Of a DNA stretch of 64,000 bases, positions 40,906 through 50,205 are shown piece by piece. The position numbers and the translations under genes were made by a program. The notes below the pieces were generated by a model. It was not told where the DNA came from, made no database searches, and saw only the letters and a program-made list of their open reading frames with translations. Location of the stretch: NCBI RefSeq assembly GCF_914768045.1, contig NZ_CAJZCD010000002.1, positions 372,001 to 436,000 of the forward strand, written 5' to 3'. This stretch comes from Snodgrassella communis. Its GTDB lineage: Bacteria; Pseudomonadota; Gammaproteobacteria; Burkholderiales; Neisseriaceae. The stretch's first letter is position 1. Each line of letters opens with the position of its first letter.

Positions 40906-43484
40906 CAGTAACTCCTTAACTCTTTTGCCTGCATCATGCGCCGGTACATCTGTTCAAATTCGCGCTGACTCAATGCCAAAGCCTGCTGAATCACCGAACG
41001 GTCTGCGTTGCCGTTAACCTGAATAGTCGGATTAAAATTAATGGTTACTGCACTGGAATCATGTCCTGCCGGATAGCGATTCTGGGCAAATTCTGCTGCA
41101 TTTAGCTGCATTTTTTCATTAAGCTGAGCAGTCAACGTACCAGAACGACTTTTGAATTTCTGCTGTAAGCGCTCAGCAACCAGACCGATTGCTGTAACCG
41201 GTTTATCTGCCCCGAGATCAAGCCCCAGATGCATACCTTCCATCAGCGAACCGCCTATGCTTTTAAATACACGGCTAGGTGAATTAATCCCCAATACAGA
41301 TTTAGCCTTATTAATAATCTTACTGGCGAACTCACCTACTGCATTAACTGCCCTACTGATACCCTCAGTAAAACTTTTAACCAGACTATCAATAATATTG
41401 CGTCCAAACTCACTGAATTTTGCAGGTAAATCCTTAAAAAATTTCATTCCTGCTTCAAATTTAGTTTTAACGGTATCCCATAAACCAATAAAAAAACTTT
41501 TAATTGGTTTCCAGTACTTATAAATCAGAAAAGCAGCTGCACCAATTGCCAGTGCAACCAGCCCTATAGGCGTCATCAGAAAAGCCCGTCCTACAGCTAT
41601 AATTCCCTGACGTAGCAGATTCAACACAATACGGCCTTTACCCAATGCACTGAAACCCCTGCCCAGACTGGAAAAAACCCTAAACAAAGGTTTTACTACC
41701 TTGGTAATCAGGCCAAATGACTGCACAATTTTCTTAATTGGCGCAATGGCAGTACGCCCTATAGTGGAAAATGCCTTTTGCAATAAACCCAGTGCAGAGC
41801 GCCCCTTATTGAACACCTTAAAATTCTTGCCCACACCAGCCAGCCTGCTGCCAAAAGACAACAGCTTCTGGCGCAATGAACCGGCAGATTTTCCCACAGA
41901 GGTAATAGCAGAACGTAAACGCTGAAATACCGAACCACCCTGCTTCAGGTCACGCGCAAGCTGAAAACGGGCAAAAATAGTACGCAATAGCGCCAGCGGA
42001 CCAGTAACCATGGTAATAGCATAACGAACCAACAGCAGCGTCATCCGTAACCCAGTCAAACTTACACCGAAAGCCACCACAGATTTAATCAGCGTGGGAT
42101 GCTTCTGAATAAAAGGCAATACCGTATTGAGCAGCACATCTTTGGCTACCTGAGCAAAAGTATTAATATCAGGTGCCAGCGTGGCACCAAAAGCATTGCC
42201 TACCTCAATCACTGCATCGTGTAAATTATCCATACTGACAGCAAGTGTATTAACCTGAAGCTGAGCTCGCTGATCCAGCGAAGGCTGATTACCCATTCGG
42301 GTTTGCATAGTGACAAAACCGGCACCTCCTCCCTGAGCTGCGGCAGTGGCAATCTGTCCACCTTGCTTACCGAATACCGCATCCATCATATTCAATGCAG
42401 CACGGTCACCATATTTAGCCTTAACTTTATTAAAATTCGCTTCCAGCTCACCTACAACCACATGCATATCTTTAAGTGAGCCGTCTTTATCAAATAAATT
42501 AAACACCACACCAGATTTTTGCATCATCTGGCGCATTTCAATACTCATTGCAGCAGTAGCCTGCTGCATGGCTTTTGGCCCCTGTGCCAGCCTGTCCAGA
42601 AATTCCCCCATACCGTCAGCCGCCGCAGACTTACCGACACCGCCGTGTATTGCCATCCCCTCCAGAGCATATATTTTCTGCTGATTCTGTAAACCGGTCA
42701 GATGCAACCTTTGTAAAGGTGAAGCCATAGCAGCCTGAGATTTTTCAATATCTTCCAGACTCAAACCCACAGAATGCGCAACCTTCTGCACAGCATCCAG
42801 ACCAGCGGACAATTCCGTATCTTTCAGCTTATAAGTCTGCATCAACCCCTTGGCTACCGAAATATCCTCAATTTTCTTGCCAAATAACACATTAAAACTG
42901 GCAATTGTCCTCATCCCCCCCTGCAATACCGCATCATCAGACATATTGGCCAGCTTCATATTAGTAGCAAGGCGAGTATAATCATTTGTATTACCCTGCT
43001 GCTCAAGACCCAGTTGCATAGCGTGGGCATTAATCTGATTAAACCTGCCCATGCTGCCATCTTTCTGCATCATAGCCTGTTTCAGCCCAGTTTCCGCCGT
43101 TTCCCGTTCCATATGAATTTTCACCGATTTCTCAACCGGCTTCATCCAAGTTTTAAGGGTACTTTTGGTTTTCGCTAATTCCTCACCAATTTTCTTGCGC
43201 TGCCCCAGAATTTTGTTATGCCTGTCTACTGCCTCAGATAACCTATTCTGAGCACTAATTGCTTTCGCAGTTGCTGCAGACAAATTATCCAGAGATTGGA
43301 TTTTCACAAGTAAACCCTGTACAGACCGCCCCATCTCCTCTATTTTTCTGGTTGCCACATCAATAGCAGAACCAAAGGCCTTAACAGAACGTTGTACCTC
43401 ACCAAAATCAGAAACAAATCCACTATCCATAACGGCACCAATGTATTTCATCCAATAACTCAAGAGATACTGGAATTCACCCAC
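40905..43484 (-). CDS. module B tail tape-measure protein
   Basis: 859 aa with 'QAAMASPLQRLHLTGLQNQQK', C-terminal 'AKSVLGINSPSRVFKSIGGSLMEGMHLGLD'. Confidence 0.9.
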   Translation of the reverse strand: MGEFQYLLSYWMKYIGAVMDSGFVSDFGEVQRSVKAFGSAIDVATRKIEEMGRSVQGLLVKIQSLDNLSAATAKAISAQNRLSEAVDRHNKILGQRKKIGEELAKTKSTLKTWMKPVEKSVKIHMERETAETGLKQAMMQKDGSMGRFNQINAHAMQLGLEQQGNTNDYTRLATNMKLANMSDDAVLQGGMRTIASFNVLFGKKIEDISVAKGLMQTYKLKDTELSAGLDAVQKVAHSVGLSLEDIEKSQAAMASPLQRLHLTGLQNQQKIYALEGMAIHGGVGKSAAADGMGEFLDRLAQGPKAMQQATAAMSIEMRQMMQKSGVVFNLFDKDGSLKDMHVVVGELEANFNKVKAKYGDRAALNMMDAVFGKQGGQIATAAAQGGGAGFVTMQTRMGNQPSLDQRAQLQVNTLAVSMDNLHDAVIEVGNAFGATLAPDINTFAQVAKDVLLNTVLPFIQKHPTLIKSVVAFGVSLTGLRMTLLLVRYAITMVTGPLALLRTIFARFQLARDLKQGGSVFQRLRSAITSVGKSAGSLRQKLLSFGSRLAGVGKNFKVFNKGRSALGLLQKAFSTIGRTAIAPIKKIVQSFGLITKVVKPLFRVFSSLGRGFSALGKGRIVLNLLRQGIIAVGRAFLMTPIGLVALAIGAAAFLIYKYWKPIKSFFIGLWDTVKTKFEAGMKFFKDLPAKFSEFGRNIIDSLVKSFTEGISRAVNAVGEFASKIINKAKSVLGINSPSRVFKSIGGSLMEGMHLGLDLGADKPVTAIGLVAERLQQKFKSRSGTLTAQLNEKMQLNAAEFAQNRYPAGHDSSAVTINFNPTIQVNGNADRSVIQQALALSQREFEQMYRRMMQAKELRSY

Positions 43485-43594
43485 TTATTATTTATTATTC
43501 ATATAAACCATAACCGTTAACCCATCACCAGTTCACAGCGTCTGCTGCAAACCAATACTGAATTAACGGTACTGTCACAACGGGCAGCAACCGC

Positions 43595-43888
43595 TTACAA
43601 CTTACTGTATTTAGCCTTAATCTGTCGGTTAGCCTGTTGCTGCCATTGTAAAATTTCATCCAGAGACATCTCATCAATATCTGCCGGAGAAAAACCAAAC
43701 CACCACGCTAAATCCGCAGCAGCCTGATAAAAACCATCCCAATCAGTGAGCACCCAGACAAAACTGACGCACCAGCGTGTAGTCCTCCCACGACAGCTCA
43801 TCAAAATCTTCACTTTGCAGGCCTGAAGCCATAGCCAAACAATGAGCTTCCTGCAATACCGCATTATCCGGATACTGCTCAGCAGCAC
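43595..43888 (-). CDS. P2 gpE'-like downstream frame of tail assembly chaperone
   Basis: C-terminal 'GFYQAAADLAWWFGFSPADIDEMSLDEILQWQQQANRQIKAKYSKL' is GpE-like; overlaps the upstream ORF in another frame; its own N-terminus is probably not native. Confidence 0.7.
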   Translation of the reverse strand: MLLSSIRIMRYCRKLIVWLWLQACKVKILMSCRGRTTRWCVSFVWVLTDWDGFYQAAADLAWWFGFSPADIDEMSLDEILQWQQQANRQIKAKYSKL

Positions 43889-44048
43889 GTTTAAAATCCT
43901 TAACCCGTACCCGGCGCAGCGTTAGTTCCGTTACCACACCATTCGGCGTTTGCAGCGGTTCTGCCAGCTTAATAACCTTACCCGTACCTAATTGTTCTTG
44001 CAGCTGTTGCGCTTCAGTTTGTGCCATATCTATTCCTTGAATCATCAA
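43743..44048 (-). CDS. P2 gpE-like tail assembly chaperone
   Basis: 'TPNGVVTELTLRRVRVKDFKRAAEQYPDNAVLQEAHCLAMASGL'. Confidence 0.8.
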   Translation of the reverse strand: MMIQGIDMAQTEAQQLQEQLGTGKVIKLAEPLQTPNGVVTELTLRRVRVKDFKRAAEQYPDNAVLQEAHCLAMASGLQSEDFDELSWEDYTLVRQFCLGAH

Positions 44049-44091
44049 TAAATGCCGAAATCATTCAGCGTAAAAAAAGCATTTCAACCAT

Positions 44092-44123
44092 AAAAAACGC
44101 CCACCCTGATCAACAGAGTGAGC
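44092..44123 (-). terminator. intra-operon terminator between tail tube and chaperone (module B)
   Basis: Minus-strand hairpin GCTCACTCTG-ttgat-CAGGGTGGGC, two G-U wobbles that would be C-A mismatches on the plus strand, followed shortly by T6. Confidence 0.8.
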
Positions 44124-44154
44124 ATTTAACAACATCATCACCAATTGCAAATAA

Positions 44155-44670
44155 CTACATACCGATATTTGCGCGCATCTGCGCCAGCATGTCCACACCA
44201 TTTACCCGATACTGATTAGTAAACGCGTTGTAATACAAAACTTCACGGCCGGAAACCGTCTGATGAATTTCCGTAGCCTGAAAAGTACTGGCAAACTCAG
44301 CTTTTTCTTTTGGTTTATAAGTCCCTAAAGGATTCTTGCTGAACGTAGCCATCACCATCACCACCATCGGTACTTCCGCGGCCAGACCTGAGGCATTAAA
44401 TGCCTGTACATTGGCACGTACCATCAACTGGCACGCCTTAAACGGGTTATAAACCTTAGTGAACACATCCGGATAAAAACTGTTCCAAGTAATTTCCCCT
44501 TCCAGCGCCTCAATACCGCTGGGCAGCTTTACCGAACCTACCAGCCCCAAACCCTTAGTTTCTGTCTGTCCAACAGAAATATCCGGTAATTTAAACTGAC
44601 TGGCACGGCCTAACTGACTATTACCATTAACATAAACATTGGCATTATAAATTGCATTAAATTCTGTCAT
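44155..44670 (-). CDS. P2 gpFII-like major tail tube
   Basis: 'ANVYVNGNSQLGRASQFKLPDISVGQTETKGLGLVGSVKLPSGIEALEGEITW'. Confidence 0.92.
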   Translation of the reverse strand: MTEFNAIYNANVYVNGNSQLGRASQFKLPDISVGQTETKGLGLVGSVKLPSGIEALEGEITWNSFYPDVFTKVYNPFKACQLMVRANVQAFNASGLAAEVPMVVMVMATFSKNPLGTYKPKEKAEFASTFQATEIHQTVSGREVLYYNAFTNQYRVNGVDMLAQMRANIGM

Positions 44671-44679
44671 AACTGATTC

Positions 44680-46083
44680 CTAAGCGGCAGACTGATTACT
44701 AATCAAATTAGCCAGATAAGTACGGGTCATCACACTAGTATTAGTGATACGTTCTGCTGGCAGTTTAGGTGTATAGTCATACTTGATTGGTACCTGCCCT
44801 TTACTGAAAGCATCAGCCAGATCATAGTCATAATCCAGACTCACACTAAAACCAACAATACTCTTAAGCGTACCCAAATAAGTACGTACCGTACCTAGCA
44901 GACTGTCAATCAACGCATCATCAATAGGCAAATCAATATACTGCAACTGCGCACGTCGAATTGACTCATCAATCAAGTCACCAGTACGCTGAGCGGTTTC
45001 AAAATTCTTAATGTGCGTTACTGTCGGAAAACAGGCCAGACGGTTACCCCATAAGCGAAAGCCCGTACCATAGCTGTTAAATACCGTAGTAATCCCCTTC
45101 TCATTCAAGCGATTGGTTTCCGCCTGCGGGTCATCAATCCGTGCTGTCAGCGACACTTCCATACCGGTTACGCCCAAAAGCTCACGGTTGGAAATACTGA
45201 ACCAGTAGCCCTGATTCACATCAGTTTTCATACGCAAACCGGCAGCATGCGTAGCCAAACTTTCCAGTTCGCCGCTGGAACCAGTAACATATGGATAAAA
45301 TAACTGCGCGCGATCTGAAGAAGTCTGGAAATTAATATTTCCAAGCGAACCGCGTCCCTGAATTGCCTGCGCCAGTGTAGTGCCTTTCGGAGCCGCAATG
45401 TAGGCAATTGCTTCCAGCTTATCAGCCAGCGTTACCATCGCTGCGGCAACAGCCGCATCTGCATCATATTGCGGCACGATCACAATCTTCGCATCCGCAC
45501 CCAGACGGGTAAAACCTTCAGTAAGCAGTTCCATGCCTTTGCGCTTACCGGTTGCCGCTTCATAGCCACCGATAATATCCGCTACCGTTACCTTGCTTGG
45601 ATCAAGATAAGTATAGGAAATCGACACTTCCGCACGCGGCTGCGCAAAAGAAAACTCACCTGTTTCCTGATTCAGCGTGTAATCAGTGCCTTCAGACAAA
45701 GTCTGATTACCTGCCTGTACCGTAAAACCAGCCTGTATCGCCGGATGCGCTGTTTTTGCCATCAACGTATCACTGTCGATAACCAGAGCTTCAGAATCAA
45801 CAACCGTTTTATGTTTGGCCGGATCCAGCACATTGACCACATAGGCCACACCAGACTGATAACGCGTCCAGATATTAGCCGCATCAGGCAAAGTAAAACC
45901 AGCTCCCGTTACCGAACCAAACTGACTAAAATCCTTAACTGTCTGACACACCGTCAATTCATTTACTGCACCAGACATACCCGTACCGACAATCGCCGTA
46001 ATCGCCCCGTCCACGGTATAGACCGGACTACTGCCGCCATCAATACGGATTGTTTCAACACCATGCAAATAAGCTGCTGCCAT
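44680..46083 (-). CDS. P2 gpFI-like contractile tail sheath
   Basis: 'YLHGVETIRIDGGSSPVYTVDGAITAIVGT', 'FRLWGNRLACFPTVTHIKNFETAQRTGDLIDESIRRAQLQYID'. Confidence 0.93.
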   Translation of the reverse strand: MAAAYLHGVETIRIDGGSSPVYTVDGAITAIVGTGMSGAVNELTVCQTVKDFSQFGSVTGAGFTLPDAANIWTRYQSGVAYVVNVLDPAKHKTVVDSEALVIDSDTLMAKTAHPAIQAGFTVQAGNQTLSEGTDYTLNQETGEFSFAQPRAEVSISYTYLDPSKVTVADIIGGYEAATGKRKGMELLTEGFTRLGADAKIVIVPQYDADAAVAAAMVTLADKLEAIAYIAAPKGTTLAQAIQGRGSLGNINFQTSSDRAQLFYPYVTGSSGELESLATHAAGLRMKTDVNQGYWFSISNRELLGVTGMEVSLTARIDDPQAETNRLNEKGITTVFNSYGTGFRLWGNRLACFPTVTHIKNFETAQRTGDLIDESIRRAQLQYIDLPIDDALIDSLLGTVRTYLGTLKSIVGFSVSLDYDYDLADAFSKGQVPIKYDYTPKLPAERITNTSVMTRTYLANLISNQSAA

Positions 46084-46091
46084 GATGATTT

Positions 46092-46598
46092 TTACTCCTT
46101 CGAAGTTACAGATTGTGAAATAGCTTTGGCCTTAATCTCACCACGAGTTGGTATCGATTTGACCAGATTTTGCTGATTAACCACCGGACGCCGTTCCACC
46201 TGAAGCGTCTCAGTGCGAGCGCATAACCGATAGCGCCAAACTCCATCGGCCTCCCCCAGAAAGCGCTCACTCAACAACCGGATTTGCTGGCAATGGTCAG
46301 GCTGAAAGCCCACCAGAGCCAAGCGTAAAGAATCAAGTAAATCCAGCGCACCCTGTTCGCCACCCAGAGCACGTGTAAAAACAGTAAACCGTAACTGCAA
46401 ACGCCGCTCCTGCGTAATCAGGTCAGTAGTACATGGGTTGCTGAATTTACTGCGCTGATAACCAATCAGCACTGCACCCAACGGATGAACAAACTGATAA
46501 TTCTTAAAATTATTTGGCATCAGCTGCACTGAATAATCCGGCAGAGCCTGCTGAATATGCGCCAGCACATTGTCTAGAACCGAACGGGTTAAACTCAT
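46092..46598 (-). CDS. Gp37-family tail completion/terminator protein, first gene of module B
   Basis: ATG at 46598 with RBS GGAGTGGAGG; the longer GTG start (46628) overlaps a terminator. Confidence 0.7.
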   Translation of the reverse strand: MSLTRSVLDNVLAHIQQALPDYSVQLMPNNFKNYQFVHPLGAVLIGYQRSKFSNPCTTDLITQERRLQLRFTVFTRALGGEQGALDLLDSLRLALVGFQPDHCQQIRLLSERFLGEADGVWRYRLCARTETLQVERRPVVNQQNLVKSIPTRGEIKAKAISQSVTSKE

Positions 46599-46628
46599 CC
46601 TCCACTCCTCATACAATACCGCAGGCAC

Positions 46629-46659
46629 AAAAAAACCCTCACAACCAAAATTGTGAGGG
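46629..46659 (-). terminator. leader terminator immediately upstream of module B
   Basis: Minus strand CCCTCACAA-ttttgg-TTGTGAGGG followed by T7, ~30 nt before the ATG at 46598. Confidence 0.85.
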
Positions 46660-46826
46660 CAAAATTTTTAGCGGCTAAAATTAACTACAACTTAAGCCTG
46701 CCAGCAAAAATAAATAAAATAATCAAATAAATCAGAATATCGACTCTGACAAACCAAACATAAAACCAATACGGCCAACCCAAATACCAGAATATCAATA
46801 AAAAGTAGTCTGGAGTAAATACAAAA

Positions 46827-46851
46827 CATTTAATGCCAAAAGCATTAAATG
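46827..46851. promoter_or_regulatory. 10-bp perfect inverted repeat upstream of module B (candidate operator or hairpin)
   Basis: CATTTAATGC-caaaa-GCATTAAATG. Confidence 0.5.
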
Positions 46852-46861
46852 TAACATTCAC

Positions 46862-46886
46862 AAAAAAAGCTGCTTTAGGCAGCTTT
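46862..46886 (-). terminator. terminator downstream of tRNA-Ser
   Basis: Minus strand AAAGCTGC-ctaaa-GCAGCTTT with T-run. Confidence 0.8.
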
Positions 46887-46898
46887 AAATAATCAATC

Positions 46899-46989
46899 TG
46901 GCGGAGAGGAAGGGATTCGAACCCTCGATACGCTATTCACGTATACACGCTTTCCAGGCGTGCGACTTCAACCACTCATCCACCTCTCC
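46899..46989 (-). tRNA. tRNA-Ser(GGA)
   Basis: Minus strand GGAGAGGTGGATGAGTGG...CCTGGAAAGC...GGGTTCGAATCCCTTCCTCTCCGCCA; long variable arm, encoded CCA. Confidence 0.93.
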
Positions 46990-47058
46990 GTGAGAATGGA
47001 ATTGCGCGCATTATAACGAGAGCGTAACTTTCTGGCAAGAGCTTCAGCAACAGAGCAC

Positions 47059-47508
47059 TTATAAAATCAGCGATAGCAATCCTGCCGCAATCAGTGGCCC
47101 CACCGGCACACCGCGTAAAAAAGCCACCCCGATAATGGTACCAATCATCAAACCAGTTACAATTGTCGGATTGACCTGCATCAATTGCACCCCACGTCCA
47201 CCAAGCCAGGCAACAACTGTACCCACTACCACAGCAGCAATAGTTTTCCAGCTAGTTACCAGCGCAGCAATCTGTGCCGGCTGCACCTTGCCCGTAATCA
47301 ACGGTGCCAGCACACCTATCATCAGCAGCATAATACCCAGTTGCAGCCCATACTTTTCCAGTACCGGCGCATATTTAAGTAACGGCGTTTGCTGTACCAG
47401 CAAAATAATTAACGCCGAAATGGTTACTGAAGGATTATTTCCCACAATACCCAAAGCCACAAACAGCAACAGCAACAAAGCATTTGCATTACTTGCCCAG
47501 AAAGACAT
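47059..47508 (-). CDS. DUF441 (YeaL-like) membrane protein
   Basis: 'VAWLGGRGVQLMQVNPTIVTGLMIGTIIGVAFLRGVPVGPLIAAGLLSLIL'; start MSFWASNANALL. Confidence 0.85.
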   Translation of the reverse strand: MSFWASNANALLLLLFVALGIVGNNPSVTISALIILLVQQTPLLKYAPVLEKYGLQLGIMLLMIGVLAPLITGKVQPAQIAALVTSWKTIAAVVVGTVVAWLGGRGVQLMQVNPTIVTGLMIGTIIGVAFLRGVPVGPLIAAGLLSLIL

Positions 47509-47625
47509 ATCTATCCCCTGCTTAAAGATTATTGAAAATAGTTCCCACATGCGTATCCAGTCAACATCACAGCTGACCGACACAAAGGTGTCAAACAATA
47601 AACCATAATCAAAGCATGAGCAAAC

Positions 47626-48144
47626 TCAAACATCTTTGCTTGAAGCCTGTCCCACTTCATGAGGATTTAAACGCGCCTCATCTTCCTGCCCCAACCCCAC
47701 CAGACTGCGCAAACGCGTCATATAAGCATTCACATCCAGTCCCTGTCCATAGCGTTGCACCTGCCAGATCGTTTCTGCCAGCGCCTCAATCATATCGTGT
47801 TCTGCTTTCACCCAGTCACCCGCATATCGCTCACACAAGCGCTGATGAATAGCTGCAATCCCAAACGGCTGATCAATCGCAACCTGTTCCTGTACCGATA
47901 AATGCAGCGACAAATGCAAAAAAGGATTTGTTTCTCCCTCTTCCGGCCGCCATGTTCGAGTGAGAAACTGTTCAACATTTTCCAGATAGGGCGCATATTC
48001 AGTATGCGCAGCAATAATCCGCAAAGCCTTCTGCTGCAACGCATCCAGCAACTGTGGCTGTTGACGCTTACGCCATACATCCGCAAAAAAAAGGCGCACA
48101 TCATCCGTATTGACATCGTACATAACAGCATTCATTCCAAACAA
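47626..48144 (-). CDS. DUF1841 family protein
   Basis: 'LENVEQFLTRTWRPEEGETNPFLHLSLHLSVQEQVAIDQPFGI'. Confidence 0.8.
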   Translation of the reverse strand: MFGMNAVMYDVNTDDVRLFFADVWRKRQQPQLLDALQQKALRIIAAHTEYAPYLENVEQFLTRTWRPEEGETNPFLHLSLHLSVQEQVAIDQPFGIAAIHQRLCERYAGDWVKAEHDMIEALAETIWQVQRYGQGLDVNAYMTRLRSLVGLGQEDEARLNPHEVGQASSKDV

Positions 48145-48340
48145 AATAATGCAAATTATAAATCAATACTGCCAACACCGATAACATCCCATCAGCTAAT
48201 CAGATAGTATAAAATCAGCATGAATCTGCTTTATCCGTAATGACAAATTCATATATCAACAAATTGCCAGAGTAAGATTTAATCATTTTTATATAACTAT
48301 GCATATACACCAAAAATAAAGTATAATTGGCAGACCATCT

Positions 48341-48701
48341 GGGGGCGACCTTGGTTTCGACGGGGGTTGCAAAGCAGATGCGTGCATACCGGGGTCTCAG
48401 ATTCCCGTAAAACACTGAATTTATATAGTCGCAAACGACGAATCTTACGCTTTAGCCGCTTAAGGCTAAACGTTGCAACGGTTGGCCAATGGGCCGTGTG
48501 AGGTAACTCACCGCAACGACATTTACATTGGCTGGTTCAATGCCGTGTTGTCTGGCATTGAACAAGATTTATGGCAACTGGTTTACAAACAGCCTGTCTG
48601 TCGGCGGTTTGTGAATAAGATTCGAAGTTGGCAAGACTAAGTATGTAGATCGCTCTGTAGAGGACTTTCGGACGGGGGTTCGATTCCCCCCGCCTCCACC
48701 A
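48341..48701 (+). ncRNA. ssrA: transfer-messenger RNA (tag ANDESYALAA)
   Basis: GGGGGCGACCTTGGTTTCGACGGGGG start, tag codons GCA AAC GAC GAA TCT TAC GCT TTA GCC GCT TAA at 48431-48463, 3' GGGTTCGATTCCCCCCGCCTCCACCA. Confidence 0.96.
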
Positions 48702-48823
48702 TATATCCAGTCTATTGTTTTAGACACGATATCTAAATTCATTAACCGCTTTACTGCTCTAGCGATTTGGTCTGCGTATACGGCAAAGTAAAAGACACGA
48801 TAAACAACTTATCTTTTCCAGAA

Positions 48824-48886
48824 CGCAAAAAAGCTCCCAATTAGGGAACTTTTTAATCAGCTGTTTAAGGTGAAGCATACCTATTA
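48824..48886 (-). repeat. copy 1 of a ~60-bp element ending in a minus-strand terminator
   Basis: GCAAAAAAGCTCCCaattaGGGAACTTTTTAATCAGCTGTTTAAGGTGAAGCATACCTATTAAT; compare 53458. Confidence 0.8.
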
Positions 48887-49376
48887 ATTGAACTAATCAT
48901 AATTTATTTCTTAGCTTAAGTCAATAAACAAATTATAACATTTTGAAATTAAAATAAATTATTTATATTAGTATCAATTAATACTATATTAAATATATTA
49001 TCATACTCAAAATCTTATTATCAGCTCACTTAACAGATACACATCATAGCAAATCAGTCTTTACAAACCAAAATACAACATATTCGCATAAAAAATAAAT
49101 AGGGAAAGCTAATTACAGAATCATCTGGTAAATCAACTATCATATTGGTAAATTATCTGCTTAAATGAATCACGTATCAGACAGAATATTTTCCATACTG
49201 AGCCTCTCACTCTATCAAAATCAACCTGTGTAAAAATTTAGTTTTACTGATGGATCAAGCAAATCATTCTGATATATCTAAATTCAGATCCATAACAAAT
49301 TTATGCAACGGAAAATTTAACAGACTTACATATCAACCGATACAAACAGTATACAGATATACCCCAAACCGGCCTG

Positions 49377-49808
49377 TTATATCTCAAAATGCGGGTAATC
49401 CTTACTTTTTTTCCAGTCACCACCCCACTTAACTCTCACACCCAATTCAGTAGCAGCTTGTTTCATGGCTGCGGCAATCATGTGGAATTTTTTTAAATCA
49501 TTCCAATCAACCGGATAAGGAATCAAATCTATCGCCTTACCAGTAACATGTTTACTTGCAAATGGATTATTTAACCATGTTACCTTACTCAAGCTTGGCT
49601 GTGCATATTTGACAGGCACTCCTTTCACGCTACATTGCTGTGCTGTGCGCCCTTTGCCATAATTAATACAACACTGCTCACGCGTGCGCACACCTTCAGT
49701 GACCATAAAATCCTGATTAGTCAGCTCAATTGCCCGTTTCACTACACTAACCAGACCAGCATCTACCCCATATAAACGTTGCAATGATCGATTACTCAAT
49801 TTATACAT
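49377..49808 (-). CDS. M15-type peptidoglycan endopeptidase (phage endolysin-like)
   Basis: 'FMVTEGVRTREQ...ASKHVTGKAIDLIPYP...GVRVKWGGDWKKSKDYPHFEI' metallopeptidase pattern. Confidence 0.85.
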   Translation of the reverse strand: MYKLSNRSLQRLYGVDAGLVSVVKRAIELTNQDFMVTEGVRTREQCCINYGKGRTAQQCSVKGVPVKYAQPSLSKVTWLNNPFASKHVTGKAIDLIPYPVDWNDLKKFHMIAAAMKQAATELGVRVKWGGDWKKSKDYPHFEI

Positions 49809-49819
49809 TTTTATTATCC

Positions 49820-49843
49820 AAAAAAAAGCAGCCCTCAGGCTGC
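49820..49843 (-). terminator. terminator between holin-like and endolysin genes
   Basis: Minus strand GCAGCC-tgag-GGCTGC followed by T8. Confidence 0.8.
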
Positions 49844-49860
49844 AAGATACTTACTTATAA

Positions 49861-50202
49861 TTATTCCTTTGTTGAATCATTACTATCAACAAACCGCTCT
49901 GCTTTTTTACTTACAATATTAATTATGCGCTGTGCCAGTGTTGGTGCAGCAGCCTTGAACGCATCCAGAAATGACGTTGTTGACATGCCTGCAAATACGC
50001 CGACACCAGCAAAAAGCCATGGACGGTTTTGCGGGAAAAAATAATCAGTTACTGCAGCAGCCAATATCATTCCCAATATGACAAACAAAATCGTCATAAA
50101 CCAGCCATAGCGTTTGTAATCGGTAACCAGTAAAGAACCAGCCAGCCCACCCATTAGCGCAAATAAAATACAGACCGAAAAAGCATCTTTTACTAACTCC
50201 AT
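49861..50202 (-). CDS. phage holin-like membrane protein
   Basis: Small multi-TM protein adjacent to endolysin. Confidence 0.55.
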   Translation of the reverse strand: MELVKDAFSVCILFALMGGLAGSLLVTDYKRYGWFMTILFVILGMILAAAVTDYFFPQNRPWLFAGVGVFAGMSTTSFLDAFKAAAPTLAQRIINIVSKKAERFVDSNDSTKE

Positions 50203-50205
50203 ACT

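Noticed and set aside
45469-46176. 235-aa plus-strand ORF
   Set aside because: Antisense to the module B sheath gene; composition is that of a shadow ORF.
46899-46989. tRNA-Ser 3' end as an attB with a duplicated att copy at the left boundary
   Set aside because: I could not find a second copy of GGTTCGAATCCCTTCCTCTCCGCCA near 20 kb or elsewhere in the window.
47059-47598. DUF441 protein as a phage holin
   Set aside because: Its sequence is YeaL/DUF441-like, a widespread core membrane protein.
48671-48701. ssrA 3' end duplicated as an att site
   Set aside because: No second copy of the tmRNA 3' end seen; the only repeat near ssrA is the 60-bp element ~120 bp downstream.
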